A DNA stretch of 60,447 nucleotides, taken from Acidimicrobiia bacterium. Lineage in GTDB: Bacteria; Actinomycetota; Acidimicrobiia; Spongiisociales; UBA5794. The DNA lies in the NCBI GenBank assembly GCA_030066875.1, contig JASJAS010000042.1, forward strand, positions 1 to 60,447, given 5' to 3'. Position numbers and translations under genes: made by a program. Positions 49,481 to 58,009 of this stretch are shown here, one piece after another (position 1 is the first letter of the stretch; each line of letters starts with the position of its first letter). A model generated the notes under the pieces. That model was not told where the DNA came from and searched no databases. It saw nothing but the letters and a program-made list of their open reading frames with translations.

Positions 49481-49657
49481 GGCGCCTACTCCCTTGTGTC
49501 GCGGATCCCTTCCCGTGGCTCGCAGCGGCGTGGTGCACTGCGAAGTAACCATCATCGGGTCAACCCCACTTCGAGACTAGGGACCAACGGCCCTCAGTGG
49601 GCGCCGGACGCGATCCGGCTCGACCCCCTCGTAGTAACGGGTCTTACACTGGATGGA

Positions 49658-50431
49658 ATGCAACCGGTGGCCTTGGTTCGCGATGTACCCGATTCCTTCG
49701 TCGACGCTCTCGTCATGGGGAAGCGCCCGACGATCGATCTCGCCCGGGCCCGCAGGCAGCACGACGTCTACCGGGAGCTCCTCGCTCTGCGCGGCTACGA
49801 AGTGCGCGTACTACCTGCGGACGAGCGATACCCCGACTGCCCCTTCGTCGAGGATGTCGCCGTCGTTCTAGGACCGGCGGCCGTTGCCACCCGTCCCGGG
49901 GCGTCGCAGCGGCGCGGTGAAGTCGCGATGGTTGCTGCGGCACTGGCCTCCCTGCTTCCGTTGCGGCACATCGAGGCGCCCGGCACCCTTGACGGTGGTG
50001 ACGTCCTCCGTCTCGGTGGCACCCTTTACGTGGGGCGCTCCAGCCGCACCAACGATGCCGGTATCGCCCAGCTGACGCGCATTGCTGCTAATTGCGGGCT
50101 CGCGGTGACCCCGGTCCCGGTCCGCGGGGTGTTGCATCTGAAATCGGCTGTAGCCCACATAGACGAAGAAACGTTGCTGCTTGCGCCGCAGTGCGTTGAT
50201 CCCCGGCTCTTCGCGGAGTTTCGGGTCATCGAAAAGGCTGGCGGCGAAGAGCACGTTGCGAGTGTGCTCAGGCTCGGCACGGGTGAGCTGGTGATGACGT
50301 CGTCTGCGCCACGCACCCTGCAACGGATTCGCGATCACGGCTGGGATCCCACGCTGATTGACTCGTCGGAGTTCCAAGCCGCAGACGGCGGGCTGACGTG
50401 CTTGTCGGTCCTTGTCGAGCGCGGATCTTAA
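49658..50431 (+). CDS. DDAH-type amidinohydrolase (arginine deiminase superfamily)
   Basis: The 257-residue enzyme resembles dimethylarginine dimethylaminohydrolase. It has PDCPFVEDVAVVLG with the substrate-binding Asp/Glu, APGTLDGGDVLRLGGTLYVGRSSRTN, the catalytic His in GVLHLKSAVAHID, and the nucleophilic cysteine near the C-terminus in GGLTCLSVLVE (Cys248). DDAH converts methylated arginine to citrulline and an amine. The gene diverges from the barbiturase operon with 177 bases between the starts, so the two may share control. No clear operator is seen in that gap. Confidence 0.88.
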   Translation: MQPVALVRDVPDSFVDALVMGKRPTIDLARARRQHDVYRELLALRGYEVRVLPADERYPDCPFVEDVAVVLGPAAVATRPGASQRRGEVAMVAAALASLLPLRHIEAPGTLDGGDVLRLGGTLYVGRSSRTNDAGIAQLTRIAANCGLAVTPVPVRGVLHLKSAVAHIDEETLLLAPQCVDPRLFAEFRVIEKAGGEEHVASVLRLGTGELVMTSSAPRTLQRIRDHGWDPTLIDSSEFQAADGGLTCLSVLVERGS

Positions 50432-50443
50432 GGTCGCTCTGCT

Positions 50444-51862
50444 GTGCGTCGAATAATGGGACAGATGGCCAGTGTTCGCCCCAGTCGTACCCAAGCGTCC
50501 CGCCCGACGATCTCCGGCGCTTTGTTGCTCGCGGTAGCCGTGGCCTTGCTCGCCACGGTTCGGCAGGTGCATCAGCTCGAGACCGCAGCCGCCATCAGCG
50601 TTGTCGCAGTTGCCCTCGTGGTTGCCGGTGCCACTTCCGGGCTCGGCACGGATATGGCTCGGCCGACCGGGAGACCGCTGTGGCCCGTGCTGATCGGGCT
50701 CGGATTCCTGTTCGCCGGTGTCGGCGCAATCGGGGAGGTCGGACTCGGGTACGGTCTGCTCGTCGCCGGACTCGGCGGGGCTGCGCTGTGGACCTTGGCC
50801 AATCCTCGATCAATGGCCGCGTACCGGCAGTGGGTCATTGCAGCAGCGGCGGTGGCCATCGTTGCGACGATCGGCGTTGGGGCAATCGCTCCGGTGCCGG
50901 ACCCTGCGATCGATGTGGTGCTCATCAACAAGGCCGGCGCCGCCGCGCTGGCCGAAGCAGAGAACCCATATCAGACTGTGAGCGTGCCCAACACGAGCCC
51001 GTACGCGCCGCCCGGGGCGACATTCGACGGCTATGTGTACCCGCCGCTGGCCTTGTTCACGTATTCGGTGTCTGACTGGGCCCTTGGTGACACTCGTTGG
51101 GTGAACGTTCTGGCCGCCGGCCTGTTCGTGCTGCTCCTGGTGCGCCCCTGGCGCGACAAAGAGCCGGGTATTGCGGAGTACGCCGCGCTCGGTGGATTGA
51201 TCATCGCGCTCCTGCCCGACCTCACCTTCCTGCTGCGTTTCGGCTGGACCGAGCCAATGGCCTTGCCCTTCCTAGCCTTAGCGATCCTGCTGTGGGAGGA
51301 GCGGCCCGTCCCATCCGCCGTCTTTCTCGGTCTCGCCGTCGCCTCCAAGCAGTACTACATCTTGCTAGCTCTGCTACTGCTGCTCTGGAACGATGAGTTC
51401 CGGTGGCGTCGAGTAGCGATCGTCGGTGGAGTCGCACTGGCCACAATGGTCCCGTTTCTGATAGCTGATCCCCAGGCGTTCTGGGATGCGGCTATCGCTC
51501 CCCAGTTCGGTTTCGATCCCAGGCCCGACTCGTTGAATGTCATCGCCCTCGGGTTCACTCCGCCTTCATGGCTGGCCGCCGCAGCCGGCGGCACGGTGGC
51601 GATTGTGCTCGGCCTTCGCGGTGGTGGGGGAGCCGAATTCGCCCTGGCTGCTGCCGCGGTGCTCGGTGTCGGGTTCCTTTTTGGGTCTCAGGCCTTCGCC
51701 AACTACTGGTTCCTCATCATTGCGCTCTGTGTCCTCGCACTGGTTGCCAAGGTCTCCAGCACGGATCGCACCCGGCCAGATATGGAGTTGCGGACCGCAC
51801 ACCTTGCTGCCCCGAACCCGCAGCGGCGGAACACGGCTAACGCGGGGTACGGGGTCGAATAG
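50444..51862 (+). CDS. GT-C-type membrane glycosyltransferase-like protein
   Basis: The 472-residue protein has about twelve transmembrane helices. A large extracellular first loop bears DPAIDVVLINKAGAAALAEAENPYQ, the D-x-V...G-x-NPY pattern typical of the first loop of polyprenyl-phosphate-mannose-dependent GT-C transferases (GT87-like). YVYPPLALFTYSVSDWALGD and FGWTEPMALPFLALAILLWEE follow. Acceptor unknown. The start is uncertain (GTG 50444 or ATG 50456/50465). It begins 12 bases after the DDAH stop, so may be co-transcribed with it. Confidence 0.7.
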   Translation: MRRIMGQMASVRPSRTQASRPTISGALLLAVAVALLATVRQVHQLETAAAISVVAVALVVAGATSGLGTDMARPTGRPLWPVLIGLGFLFAGVGAIGEVGLGYGLLVAGLGGAALWTLANPRSMAAYRQWVIAAAAVAIVATIGVGAIAPVPDPAIDVVLINKAGAAALAEAENPYQTVSVPNTSPYAPPGATFDGYVYPPLALFTYSVSDWALGDTRWVNVLAAGLFVLLLVRPWRDKEPGIAEYAALGGLIIALLPDLTFLLRFGWTEPMALPFLALAILLWEERPVPSAVFLGLAVASKQYYILLALLLLLWNDEFRWRRVAIVGGVALATMVPFLIADPQAFWDAAIAPQFGFDPRPDSLNVIALGFTPPSWLAAAAGGTVAIVLGLRGGGGAEFALAAAAVLGVGFLFGSQAFANYWFLIIALCVLALVAKVSSTDRTRPDMELRTAHLAAPNPQRRNTANAGYGVE

Positions 51863-51871
51863 CCTGGGCTC

Positions 51872-53074
51872 ATGATTGCCGCGAGTCTTCTATTCCTGCT
51901 GAGTCTCCTCGGGCTCATTGGGGCCTTCAACGCGCTGCGGGGGCCCGCCACACATCGCCGGCCGCAATACCGACCCCCGTGGCTGCCGGCGTTGCTGACT
52001 GCTGAGGCGGTGCCTGCCCGGGTGCTGGTGCACGGCGGCGTAGCGGCTTTGCTGATCTGGGCAGGGGCCCTCAACCAAATTGCCGGACGAGTCGGGCTCG
52101 TGCTCACCCTGGTGACGTGGATCGGCTACGTCGTGATCCAATGGAAAGCGGCCGGAGCCAAGCAGGTTATGGCCGAAGCCCTTGCCGCAGCCGGCATCGA
52201 TGCAACCGGTTTCGCTCACGTCGACTGGCGCCGCGTGCTCACCGCCTACCCGTACAGGCTGCCTAGGAATGTCGTGCGCATCGATGACATCGAATACGCC
52301 CCCGGCTTGCACCTCGACGTCTACCGGAAGAGTGACCAGAGCGAGGAACGTCGTCCGGCGTTGCTGTACGTGCACGGTGGTTCGTGGCGCGGAGGCAATC
52401 GCCGCCAGCAGGGGAGGCCGTTGCTGCATCGGCTCGCCGACAACGGGTGGATTGCGGTCTCTGCGTCTTATCCACTTGCGCCGACAGCTACCTTTCCCGA
52501 TCAGCTGGTTGCGCTGAAGCGTGCTCTTCAGTGGATGCGGAACACAGGCGCCGAATACGGAATCGATCCCGACTTCATTGCAGTCTGCGGTGGATCTGCC
52601 GGTGGTCATCTTGCTGCGTTGACTGCACTCACGACGAACCGCCCTGAGTACCAGCCCGGTTTCGAGGACGCGGACACCTCGGTGCAAGCGGCGATCCCCG
52701 TGTACGGGATCTACGACTTCCTCAACCGCAACCGCACCCGAGACGAGTGGCCGGTCATTCCTCGCTGGGTGATGAAAGCCGACAAGCACGAGGACGCGGA
52801 GCTGTACCGGCAGGCCTCCCCGCTCGACCAGGTCCATGCAGGCGCTCCTCCTTTCTTGGTGATTCACGGCGAAGCAGACTCGGTCGTTCCTACAGCCGAA
52901 GCGCACCAGTTCGTTGCGGCCCTGCAGGACGTATCTCAACGGGTCGTTGGCTACGCCGAAATCCCTGGCGCCAACCACGCGTTTGATGTGCTCGACTCGC
53001 TGCGGACTCACTATGTGGTCAGCGGGGTGCAGCGGTTCCTAGAGGGCATCCGGGTCTCGGCTGCCTCTAGATAG
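51872..53074 (+). CDS. Alpha/beta hydrolase (HSL-type esterase) with membrane N-terminus
   Basis: The 400-residue protein has three hydrophobic helices in the first 90 residues and then an HSL/carboxylesterase-type alpha/beta-hydrolase domain. The oxyanion motif is LLYVHGGSWRGG, the nucleophile elbow VCGGSAGGHLAAL holds the catalytic serine, HGEADSVVPTAEAH the aspartate, and GANHAFDVLD the histidine. It is likely a membrane-anchored esterase or lipase of unknown substrate. It starts 9 bases after the preceding membrane protein gene. Confidence 0.85.
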   Translation: MIAASLLFLLSLLGLIGAFNALRGPATHRRPQYRPPWLPALLTAEAVPARVLVHGGVAALLIWAGALNQIAGRVGLVLTLVTWIGYVVIQWKAAGAKQVMAEALAAAGIDATGFAHVDWRRVLTAYPYRLPRNVVRIDDIEYAPGLHLDVYRKSDQSEERRPALLYVHGGSWRGGNRRQQGRPLLHRLADNGWIAVSASYPLAPTATFPDQLVALKRALQWMRNTGAEYGIDPDFIAVCGGSAGGHLAALTALTTNRPEYQPGFEDADTSVQAAIPVYGIYDFLNRNRTRDEWPVIPRWVMKADKHEDAELYRQASPLDQVHAGAPPFLVIHGEADSVVPTAEAHQFVAALQDVSQRVVGYAEIPGANHAFDVLDSLRTHYVVSGVQRFLEGIRVSAASR

Positions 53075-53197
53075 ACGGCTTGACCCGCCTATCCGGCCCA
53101 AATCACTCGTCTCGACCTTGTGGAGTACCCACCTGCATTACATTCGCCGGCCTCGCCGAGGCGGGCGATCGACCTTGATCCCCTAGCATTCTCCGCC

Positions 53198-53623
53198 ATG
53201 CACGAACTGGCCCTTGCGGACGCTGTGATGAAAGCCGCGCTCCAAGCAGCGGACGATGCCGGCATTGATCGGATCCAGAGGCTCGTAGTCAAGGTCGGCG
53301 AGCTACAGCAAATCGAGAAGGACCTCTTTGAGTTCTCGTTGACCAGCGTTCTTGCCGCCCAGGACCCCCGATTGTCCGGCGCGAAGTTCGATGTTGAGGA
53401 GGAGGCGGTCCGCTTCGGCTGCAATGCGTGCGGTCGCGAATACGGGCGAGATGACGCCTCTCTGGGAGACGATGCCGAGCAAGCGGAGGCCATTCACTTC
53501 ATCCCCGAGCTATCTCACGCCTTCGCCAGGTGCCCATCCTGTGGGAGCCCAGACTTCCAAATCATGGCCGGACGCGGCATCACACTGGAGAGCCTCGAGG
53601 GGAGCGGCGGCGGAGATGGGTGA
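53198..53623 (+). CDS. hypA: Hydrogenase nickel-insertion protein HypA
   Basis: The 141-residue protein starts MHELALADAV, the HypA N-terminus in which Met1 and His2 bind nickel, and has the zinc domain GCNACGREY and ARCPSCGSPDF. The segment between the zinc cysteine pairs is longer than in E. coli HypA (GRDDASLGDDAEQAEAIHFIPELSH), as in archaeal HypA proteins. HypA delivers nickel to the large subunit of [NiFe] hydrogenase, here presumably MvhA. It is co-transcribed with an Mrp/MinD-type ATPase; no hypC, D, E or F is in the window. Confidence 0.92.
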   Translation: MHELALADAVMKAALQAADDAGIDRIQRLVVKVGELQQIEKDLFEFSLTSVLAAQDPRLSGAKFDVEEEAVRFGCNACGREYGRDDASLGDDAEQAEAIHFIPELSHAFARCPSCGSPDFQIMAGRGITLESLEGSGGGDG

Positions 53624-54356
53624 CTCGCTCGATCCGCGCCCTGTGGTCGTCACAGACCGGCTTGCCGGTGTCGGCAGAGTCATCGGGGTGACCGGGAGCA
53701 AGGGCGGAATCGGGAAGAGCGTCATCGCGGCCACACTTGCTCTCGCGTTGGCCGATAGGGGTAACAAGGTCGGGCTGTTCGACCTCGACTTCACCTCGCC
53801 GAGCGACCACGTCGTTCTCGGTGTCGACAGACGGTTTCCGACCGAGGAGTTCGGGGTGGAACCACACCGGGTGCATGGCATTGAGCTGATGTCCGTTGCG
53901 TTCTTCGCCGGTGACGCAGCCGTGCCGTTGCGGGGCGCCGAAACCACTAGCGCCCTTCTGGAGCTCCTCGCGATCACCAACTGGGGAGATCTGGACATCC
54001 TGCTGCTCGATATGCCACCCGGGCTCGGAGATACGAGCCTGGATGTGATCAACCTGGTCCCGCGGCTCGAATTCCTGCTGGTAGGGAACGGTTCCCGAGT
54101 GGTGATCGAGAGCGTGCACAAGGCGCTGGCTTTGTTGACCGAGCTCGAGGTGCCAATGGTGGGCCTGCTCGAGAACATGCAATGGGGCGACGGCAGTGCC
54201 GTCACCACAATGGCCCAGGAGTTCGCCATCCCATACCTCGGTTCGATTCCGTTCGATCCCGGCCTCGAGGATGCTTTGGGCAGTGTCCACAAGCTGAGGA
54301 AGATCGCGGTCTACCGGGGTCTTGTCACGCTGTCCGAGCTGTTGGCCGCGGAATAG
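53616..54356 (+). CDS. Mrp/MinD-family P-loop ATPase, archaeal-type HypB candidate
   Basis: The 246-residue deviant-Walker ATPase has the signature GVTGSKGGIGKSVIAATLALALA, the switch region FDLDFTSPSD and the Walker B-like DILLLDMPPGLGDTSLDV. Other Mrp/NBP35 proteins that carry Fe-S clusters share this core, but no C-terminal CxxC pair is seen here. It overlaps hypA by 8 bases. In Thermococcus the HypA partner is an Mrp/MinD-type ATPase rather than the usual GTPase HypB, so this gene is probably that functional equivalent. A CooC-like role for another nickel enzyme is possible. Confidence 0.82.
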   Translation: MGDSLDPRPVVVTDRLAGVGRVIGVTGSKGGIGKSVIAATLALALADRGNKVGLFDLDFTSPSDHVVLGVDRRFPTEEFGVEPHRVHGIELMSVAFFAGDAAVPLRGAETTSALLELLAITNWGDLDILLLDMPPGLGDTSLDVINLVPRLEFLLVGNGSRVVIESVHKALALLTELEVPMVGLLENMQWGDGSAVTTMAQEFAIPYLGSIPFDPGLEDALGSVHKLRKIAVYRGLVTLSELLAAE

Positions 54357-54456
54357 TCCGATCCAACGGCGTCGAGTGCGGCCAGCCTCGGGGCGGCAAG
54401 GACGGTGAACCTCCTCCGTTGGACGGCGCTAGCTTTCGGGAGGGGAGGCACACCTT

Positions 54457-55152
54457 ATGAAGACAATCGGCCTGCTCGGTGGCATGAGCTGGGAATCGTC
54501 CATCGAGTACGAGAGGCTCATCAATACCGAGGTGCGCAGCCGGCTCGGCGGCGTTCACTCAGCCGATCTGGTCATCCGGTCCTACGACTTCGACACGATT
54601 GAGCGGCTGCAGGCAGCCGGAGACTGGGAGGGGGCCGGAAAGCTGCTCGCAGCCGACGCGCGACTTCTCCAGGCTGCTGGCGCGGAGCTCATTCTCTTGT
54701 GTACCAACACGATGCATCTCGTTGCCGATGCCATCGAGAGCGCCATCGACGTGCCGTTCCTCCATCTGGCCGACGCCACCGCGGCCGCCGTGCTCGAAGC
54801 TGGCGTCGAAACTGTCGCCCTGCTGGGGACGCGATTCACGATGGAGAAGGACTTCTATCGCGCTCGGCTCGAATCACGCGGACTCACGGTTCTTGTTCCC
54901 GGCGCTGACGATCGTGCCGTCGTGCACGACGTTATCTACGACGAGTTGGTCCAGGGGAGGATCATTGACGCTTCCCGCACTCGGTATCTCGAGATCATCG
55001 ATCGATTGGTGGAGCGCGGGGCGCAGGGGGTCATCGCCGGATGCACCGAGATCGAGTTGCTGGTTACGCCGAGTGACGTCGATATCCCGTACTTTCCCAC
55101 GACGCGCCTGCACGCTCTGGCGGCGGTTGAGGCTGCACTCGAGACCTCCTAG
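54457..55152 (+). CDS. Aspartate/glutamate racemase family protein
   Basis: The 231-residue protein has the two catalytic cysteines of PLP-independent Asp/Glu racemases, in LLCTNTMHLVAD and VIAGCTEIELLV. The N-terminus KTIGLLGGMSWESSIEYERLIN is characteristic of the YgeA/aspartate racemase branch. It interconverts L- and D-amino acids; broad specificity is common. The ATG follows GGAGG by 9 bases. Its stop overlaps the stop of the convergent F420-type gene by four bases. Confidence 0.9.
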   Translation: MKTIGLLGGMSWESSIEYERLINTEVRSRLGGVHSADLVIRSYDFDTIERLQAAGDWEGAGKLLAADARLLQAAGAELILLCTNTMHLVADAIESAIDVPFLHLADATAAAVLEAGVETVALLGTRFTMEKDFYRARLESRGLTVLVPGADDRAVVHDVIYDELVQGRIIDASRTRYLEIIDRLVERGAQGVIAGCTEIELLVTPSDVDIPYFPTTRLHALAAVEAALETS

Positions 55153-55571
55153 CCCGACGGGCTAAGCAACACCACCGGGATCTCCCTGTCGGTTCGGCTC
55201 TGATACGTCGTGTATCCGTCGTATGCCGCGACGACGGCCGGCCATAGCCGTTGCCGCTCTTCCGGGTTCGCGGTCCGCGCTCGCACCGGGAAGCGGTCGC
55301 GCACTACCTGCGCCTCAGCCTTAGGGGTGGCCAGCAGATTCAGATACCAATCGGGGTGTCGGTCTCGTCCTCCCCATGAAGCGATCACCACGAGGTCGCG
55401 TTCGTCGCGCACGTAGAGCAGCGGAACGGTGTGGGCCTTACCGGACTTCCGGCCGACCGTCGATAGCAGCAGCATGTCGTTGTTCACCAGCCGCCGGCCG
55501 ATCCGGCCCCGAGTCGCCCGATACATGGCTGTGTGGATAGCCGATAATTTCTTTGCGGTGCCATCGCGCAC
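55149..55571 (-). CDS. Deazaflavin (F420)-dependent nitroreductase-family protein
   Basis: A 140-residue split-barrel protein of the Ddn family: NNDMLLLSTVGRKSGKAHTVPLLYVRD is the F420 phosphate-binding region, and LVVIASWGGRDRHPDWYLNLLATPKAEAQV is the conserved second half. These proteins use reduced coenzyme F420 to reduce quinones or other hydrophobic acceptors, and support an actinobacterial origin for the window. It is a stand-alone relative of the N-terminal domain of the fusion protein at 38753-39907. Confidence 0.88.
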   Translation of the reverse strand: MRDGTAKKLSAIHTAMYRATRGRIGRRLVNNDMLLLSTVGRKSGKAHTVPLLYVRDERDLVVIASWGGRDRHPDWYLNLLATPKAEAQVVRDRFPVRARTANPEERQRLWPAVVAAYDGYTTYQSRTDREIPVVLLSPSG

Positions 55572-55643
55572 GGGCGCAGCCTAGATCCCGGGTACCCGAC
55601 GATCTGACACCACGTCAGATACTGGGGTGGCATCTTCTACCAT

Positions 55644-56060
55644 ATGAGCATGTCGGTCGATGATGTCGTGCGGGCGGTCGCCGAGTCGGCGCTCAGCGTC
55701 GATGAGCGGCTCGGGTTTCTGGAGTTGTGCGAAGCGCGTAGCGCGGAAGCTCTGCTGGCCGACCGGGATCGTGTCGAGGCACATCGTCGTGCGATAGAGG
55801 CTGCGGTCGAGAACGGGACCGCTCTCGAGGGCGAGTTGGCGGATCGCATCGCGGATGTTCTCGTCACGCTGCTCGGCAGCGCAGCCGCCTGGTCCTATGT
55901 GGAGCGTCGTGTCCTCGCCGGCGCTGTGGAGTACTTCGTGCGGTCCGACGACGACTCCGGCGACTTTGTCTCAGACCACGGACTCGAGGATGACGCACGC
56001 GTAGTCGCAGCAGTGTGTGAGGCACTTGATCGGAGCGACCTGGCTCAGCTGATCAGATGA
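55644..56060 (+). CDS. Hypothetical protein, YkvA/DUF1232-like tail
   Basis: The 138-residue protein is acidic and helical. The C-terminal half, VERRVLAGAVEYFVRSDDDSGDFVSDHGLEDDARVVAAVCEAL, resembles the DUF1232 (YkvA) block with its Y-x-x-x-P/S-x-D...PDF...G-x-x-DD pattern, but the usual flanking membrane segments are replaced by polar helices. Function is unknown. It overlaps the convergent DinB gene by 8 bases. Confidence 0.55.
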   Translation: MSMSVDDVVRAVAESALSVDERLGFLELCEARSAEALLADRDRVEAHRRAIEAAVENGTALEGELADRIADVLVTLLGSAAAWSYVERRVLAGAVEYFVRSDDDSGDFVSDHGLEDDARVVAAVCEALDRSDLAQLIR

Positions 56061-56538
56061 CCCTGTCGTCGGTACCCGCAACCTGACGGAGAATCTCGGT
56101 CTGTCCGGTGTGATAGGTGTCGTGGAAGTAGCTGAAGTGGAGGTTGCTCGCCAGGCTGACCATGCGTCCGTCAACCTCGGTCTCCGCAGAGAACTCCTCG
56201 TCGGTCAGTTCACCGAGGGCATGATCTATTGCCTCTTGGCTCGTCTCGAGTGCGCCTACGAGCCGCGCAAGCGGCAATACACCGGGCCCGTCCTCGTGGA
56301 TCGGATCCGACTCGCGCATGTAGCTGTCGAGCTCTCCGGCACCGAACTGCCGCTCTCCGCGCACCTGATCGAGCAATCGGTCCCTGTAGAGCAGGATGTG
56401 GCCCAGGGTCCAATTGAGGCAGTTGATGTTGTAGGGCGTCTGCAGCAGGGAATCTTCGTGCCTTAGTCCGGCGGTCTGCATCTTCAAGATCGCCGTGTTG
56501 CGGGCGAAGGCCCGGGCCAGCCGCTTGGCGCCGATCAT
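56053..56538 (-). CDS. DinB-family protein
   Basis: A 161-residue four-helix-bundle protein of the DinB/YfiT family. The metal-ligand histidines are at the expected places: NWTLGHILLYRDRLL near residue 46, and HFSYFHDTYHTGQTEILRQ near residue 135. DinB proteins often act as thiol (mycothiol or bacillithiol)-dependent enzymes; the substrate here is unknown. GGGAGG lies just before its ATG and it begins 19 bases after trkH, so it is probably the third gene of the trk transcript. Confidence 0.82.
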   Translation of the reverse strand: MIGAKRLARAFARNTAILKMQTAGLRHEDSLLQTPYNINCLNWTLGHILLYRDRLLDQVRGERQFGAGELDSYMRESDPIHEDGPGVLPLARLVGALETSQEAIDHALGELTDEEFSAETEVDGRMVSLASNLHFSYFHDTYHTGQTEILRQVAGTDDRVI

Positions 56539-56557
56539 GGTTCCTCCCGGTTCGGCA

Positions 56558-58009
56558 TCAGCGGCGCCATAGCTCGCGAGTGAACAGCAGAATCACCGGG
56601 AAGATCTCCAGCCTGCCCACGATCATCAGGAAGGACAGCAGCCACTTGCCTGCATCGGGCACGAGCGCGTAGTTCGACGTTGGTCCCACCGCGGCCAGGC
56701 CCGGGCCCACGTTGCCAACGGACGAGGCCACAGCCGAGGCCGACGTGACCAGATCGAACCCGGCTCCGGCAACGTCGTTGATGATGCCGAATGCCAGGGT
56801 GCCGGTCATGAAGATGAACATGTAGAGCAGGAAGAACGACTGCACAGACTCGACGATATGGTCGGGAACGACGTCGCGCCCGAGCCGCACCGGGAAAACG
56901 CCCTTGGGGTGGATCACGCGCCGCAGGTCGGCCTTGGACGCTTGATACAAGACACCGAGCCGGTACGGCTTCATCGAACCACCTGTCGAGCCTGCCATGC
57001 CGCCGACGAACATGAGGCCGAGCACCATGATCTGCAGCGCCGCCGGCCACACCCCGAAATCGGCCGTCCCGTAGCCGGTGGTTGTCACTAGGGAAGTGAT
57101 GGTGAACAGGGAGTCACGGAGGATGTCGATCATTGCCCCAGACCAGGTGCCGATCGCGGCAACGATCGTTGCCACGATGATGATCCCGCCATAAAGCCTG
57201 AACTCTGCATTCCGCAGGTAGTCCTTGGGCCGGGCGATCGACCGGAAGTGGAGTGCAAACGACGCTCCGGCGATGAACATAAAGACAATGACAACCCACT
57301 GGGAGTACGGACTGAACGCCGCCATCGACTGCCCATCGGTACTGAAGCCACCGGTGGACATAGTGGTGAAGGAGTGGGCAATCGCTTCGAACAAAGTCAT
57401 GTCGCCGAGCCAGAGGAGCATCGCCTCGATTGCGGTGAATGCGGCATACACCAACCAGAGCCGCTTTGCGGTCTCCCGGAAACGCGGAGTCAATCGGTCC
57501 GGGGTGGGGCCCGGCGACTCGGCCCGAGCCAGCTCGACACCGCCAACCCCGAGGAGCGGAAGGATGGCGATCGACAGAACGATGATTCCCATGCCCCCGA
57601 TCCACTGCGTGAAGGCGCGCCACAAGAGGATGCCTTTTGCCAGCTCCCCGGGATCCGGAACGATTGACGCTCCCGTCGTCGAGAATCCAGCGGCGGTCTC
57701 GAAGAATGCGTCGCTGAAGTCGGTGATGGCGCCAGAGAACAGGTAGGGCAATGTGCCGAAGAATGTCATGGCGATCCATGACAAGCCGACGATGGCGAAC
57801 CCTTCGCGTGCTGTCAGTTGTGCTGTGTCCGAGCGGCCGAACTGCCATGCCCAGCCGCCGAAGCCGACCGTGGTAGCCGCGGCCAGCGCCAACTGCCACG
57901 CGTCACCGAACTCCTGATAGATGAGGGCGACAACCACCGGCAGCAGCATGGCAACACCGATGGCGGCGACGACTGCCCCGATCACCCTCAGCAGGCGTCG
58001 AATGGACAT
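56558..58009 (-). CDS. trkH: TrkH-family potassium uptake membrane protein
   Basis: The 483-residue protein has the four-fold M1-P-M2 architecture of TrkH/KtrB. The pore-loop selectivity glycines are in ETAAGFSTTGASIV, SFTTMSTGGFSTDG, SLVTTTGYGTADFG and ASSVGNVGPGL. It forms the K+-conducting channel part of the transporter and is gated by the TrkA protein encoded just upstream. Its ATG overlaps the TrkA stop by one base (TGATG). Confidence 0.93.
   Translation of the reverse strand: MSIRRLLRVIGAVVAAIGVAMLLPVVVALIYQEFGDAWQLALAAATTVGFGGWAWQFGRSDTAQLTAREGFAIVGLSWIAMTFFGTLPYLFSGAITDFSDAFFETAAGFSTTGASIVPDPGELAKGILLWRAFTQWIGGMGIIVLSIAILPLLGVGGVELARAESPGPTPDRLTPRFRETAKRLWLVYAAFTAIEAMLLWLGDMTLFEAIAHSFTTMSTGGFSTDGQSMAAFSPYSQWVVIVFMFIAGASFALHFRSIARPKDYLRNAEFRLYGGIIIVATIVAAIGTWSGAMIDILRDSLFTITSLVTTTGYGTADFGVWPAALQIMVLGLMFVGGMAGSTGGSMKPYRLGVLYQASKADLRRVIHPKGVFPVRLGRDVVPDHIVESVQSFFLLYMFIFMTGTLAFGIINDVAGAGFDLVTSASAVASSVGNVGPGLAAVGPTSNYALVPDAGKWLLSFLMIVGRLEIFPVILLFTRELWRR

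Noticed and set aside
48719..49657. N-terminal extension of the DDAH gene across the barbiturase-family gene
   Set aside because: The frame stays open antisense to the barbiturase-family gene, but DDAH homology begins at the ATG at 49658 and the extension has no domain.
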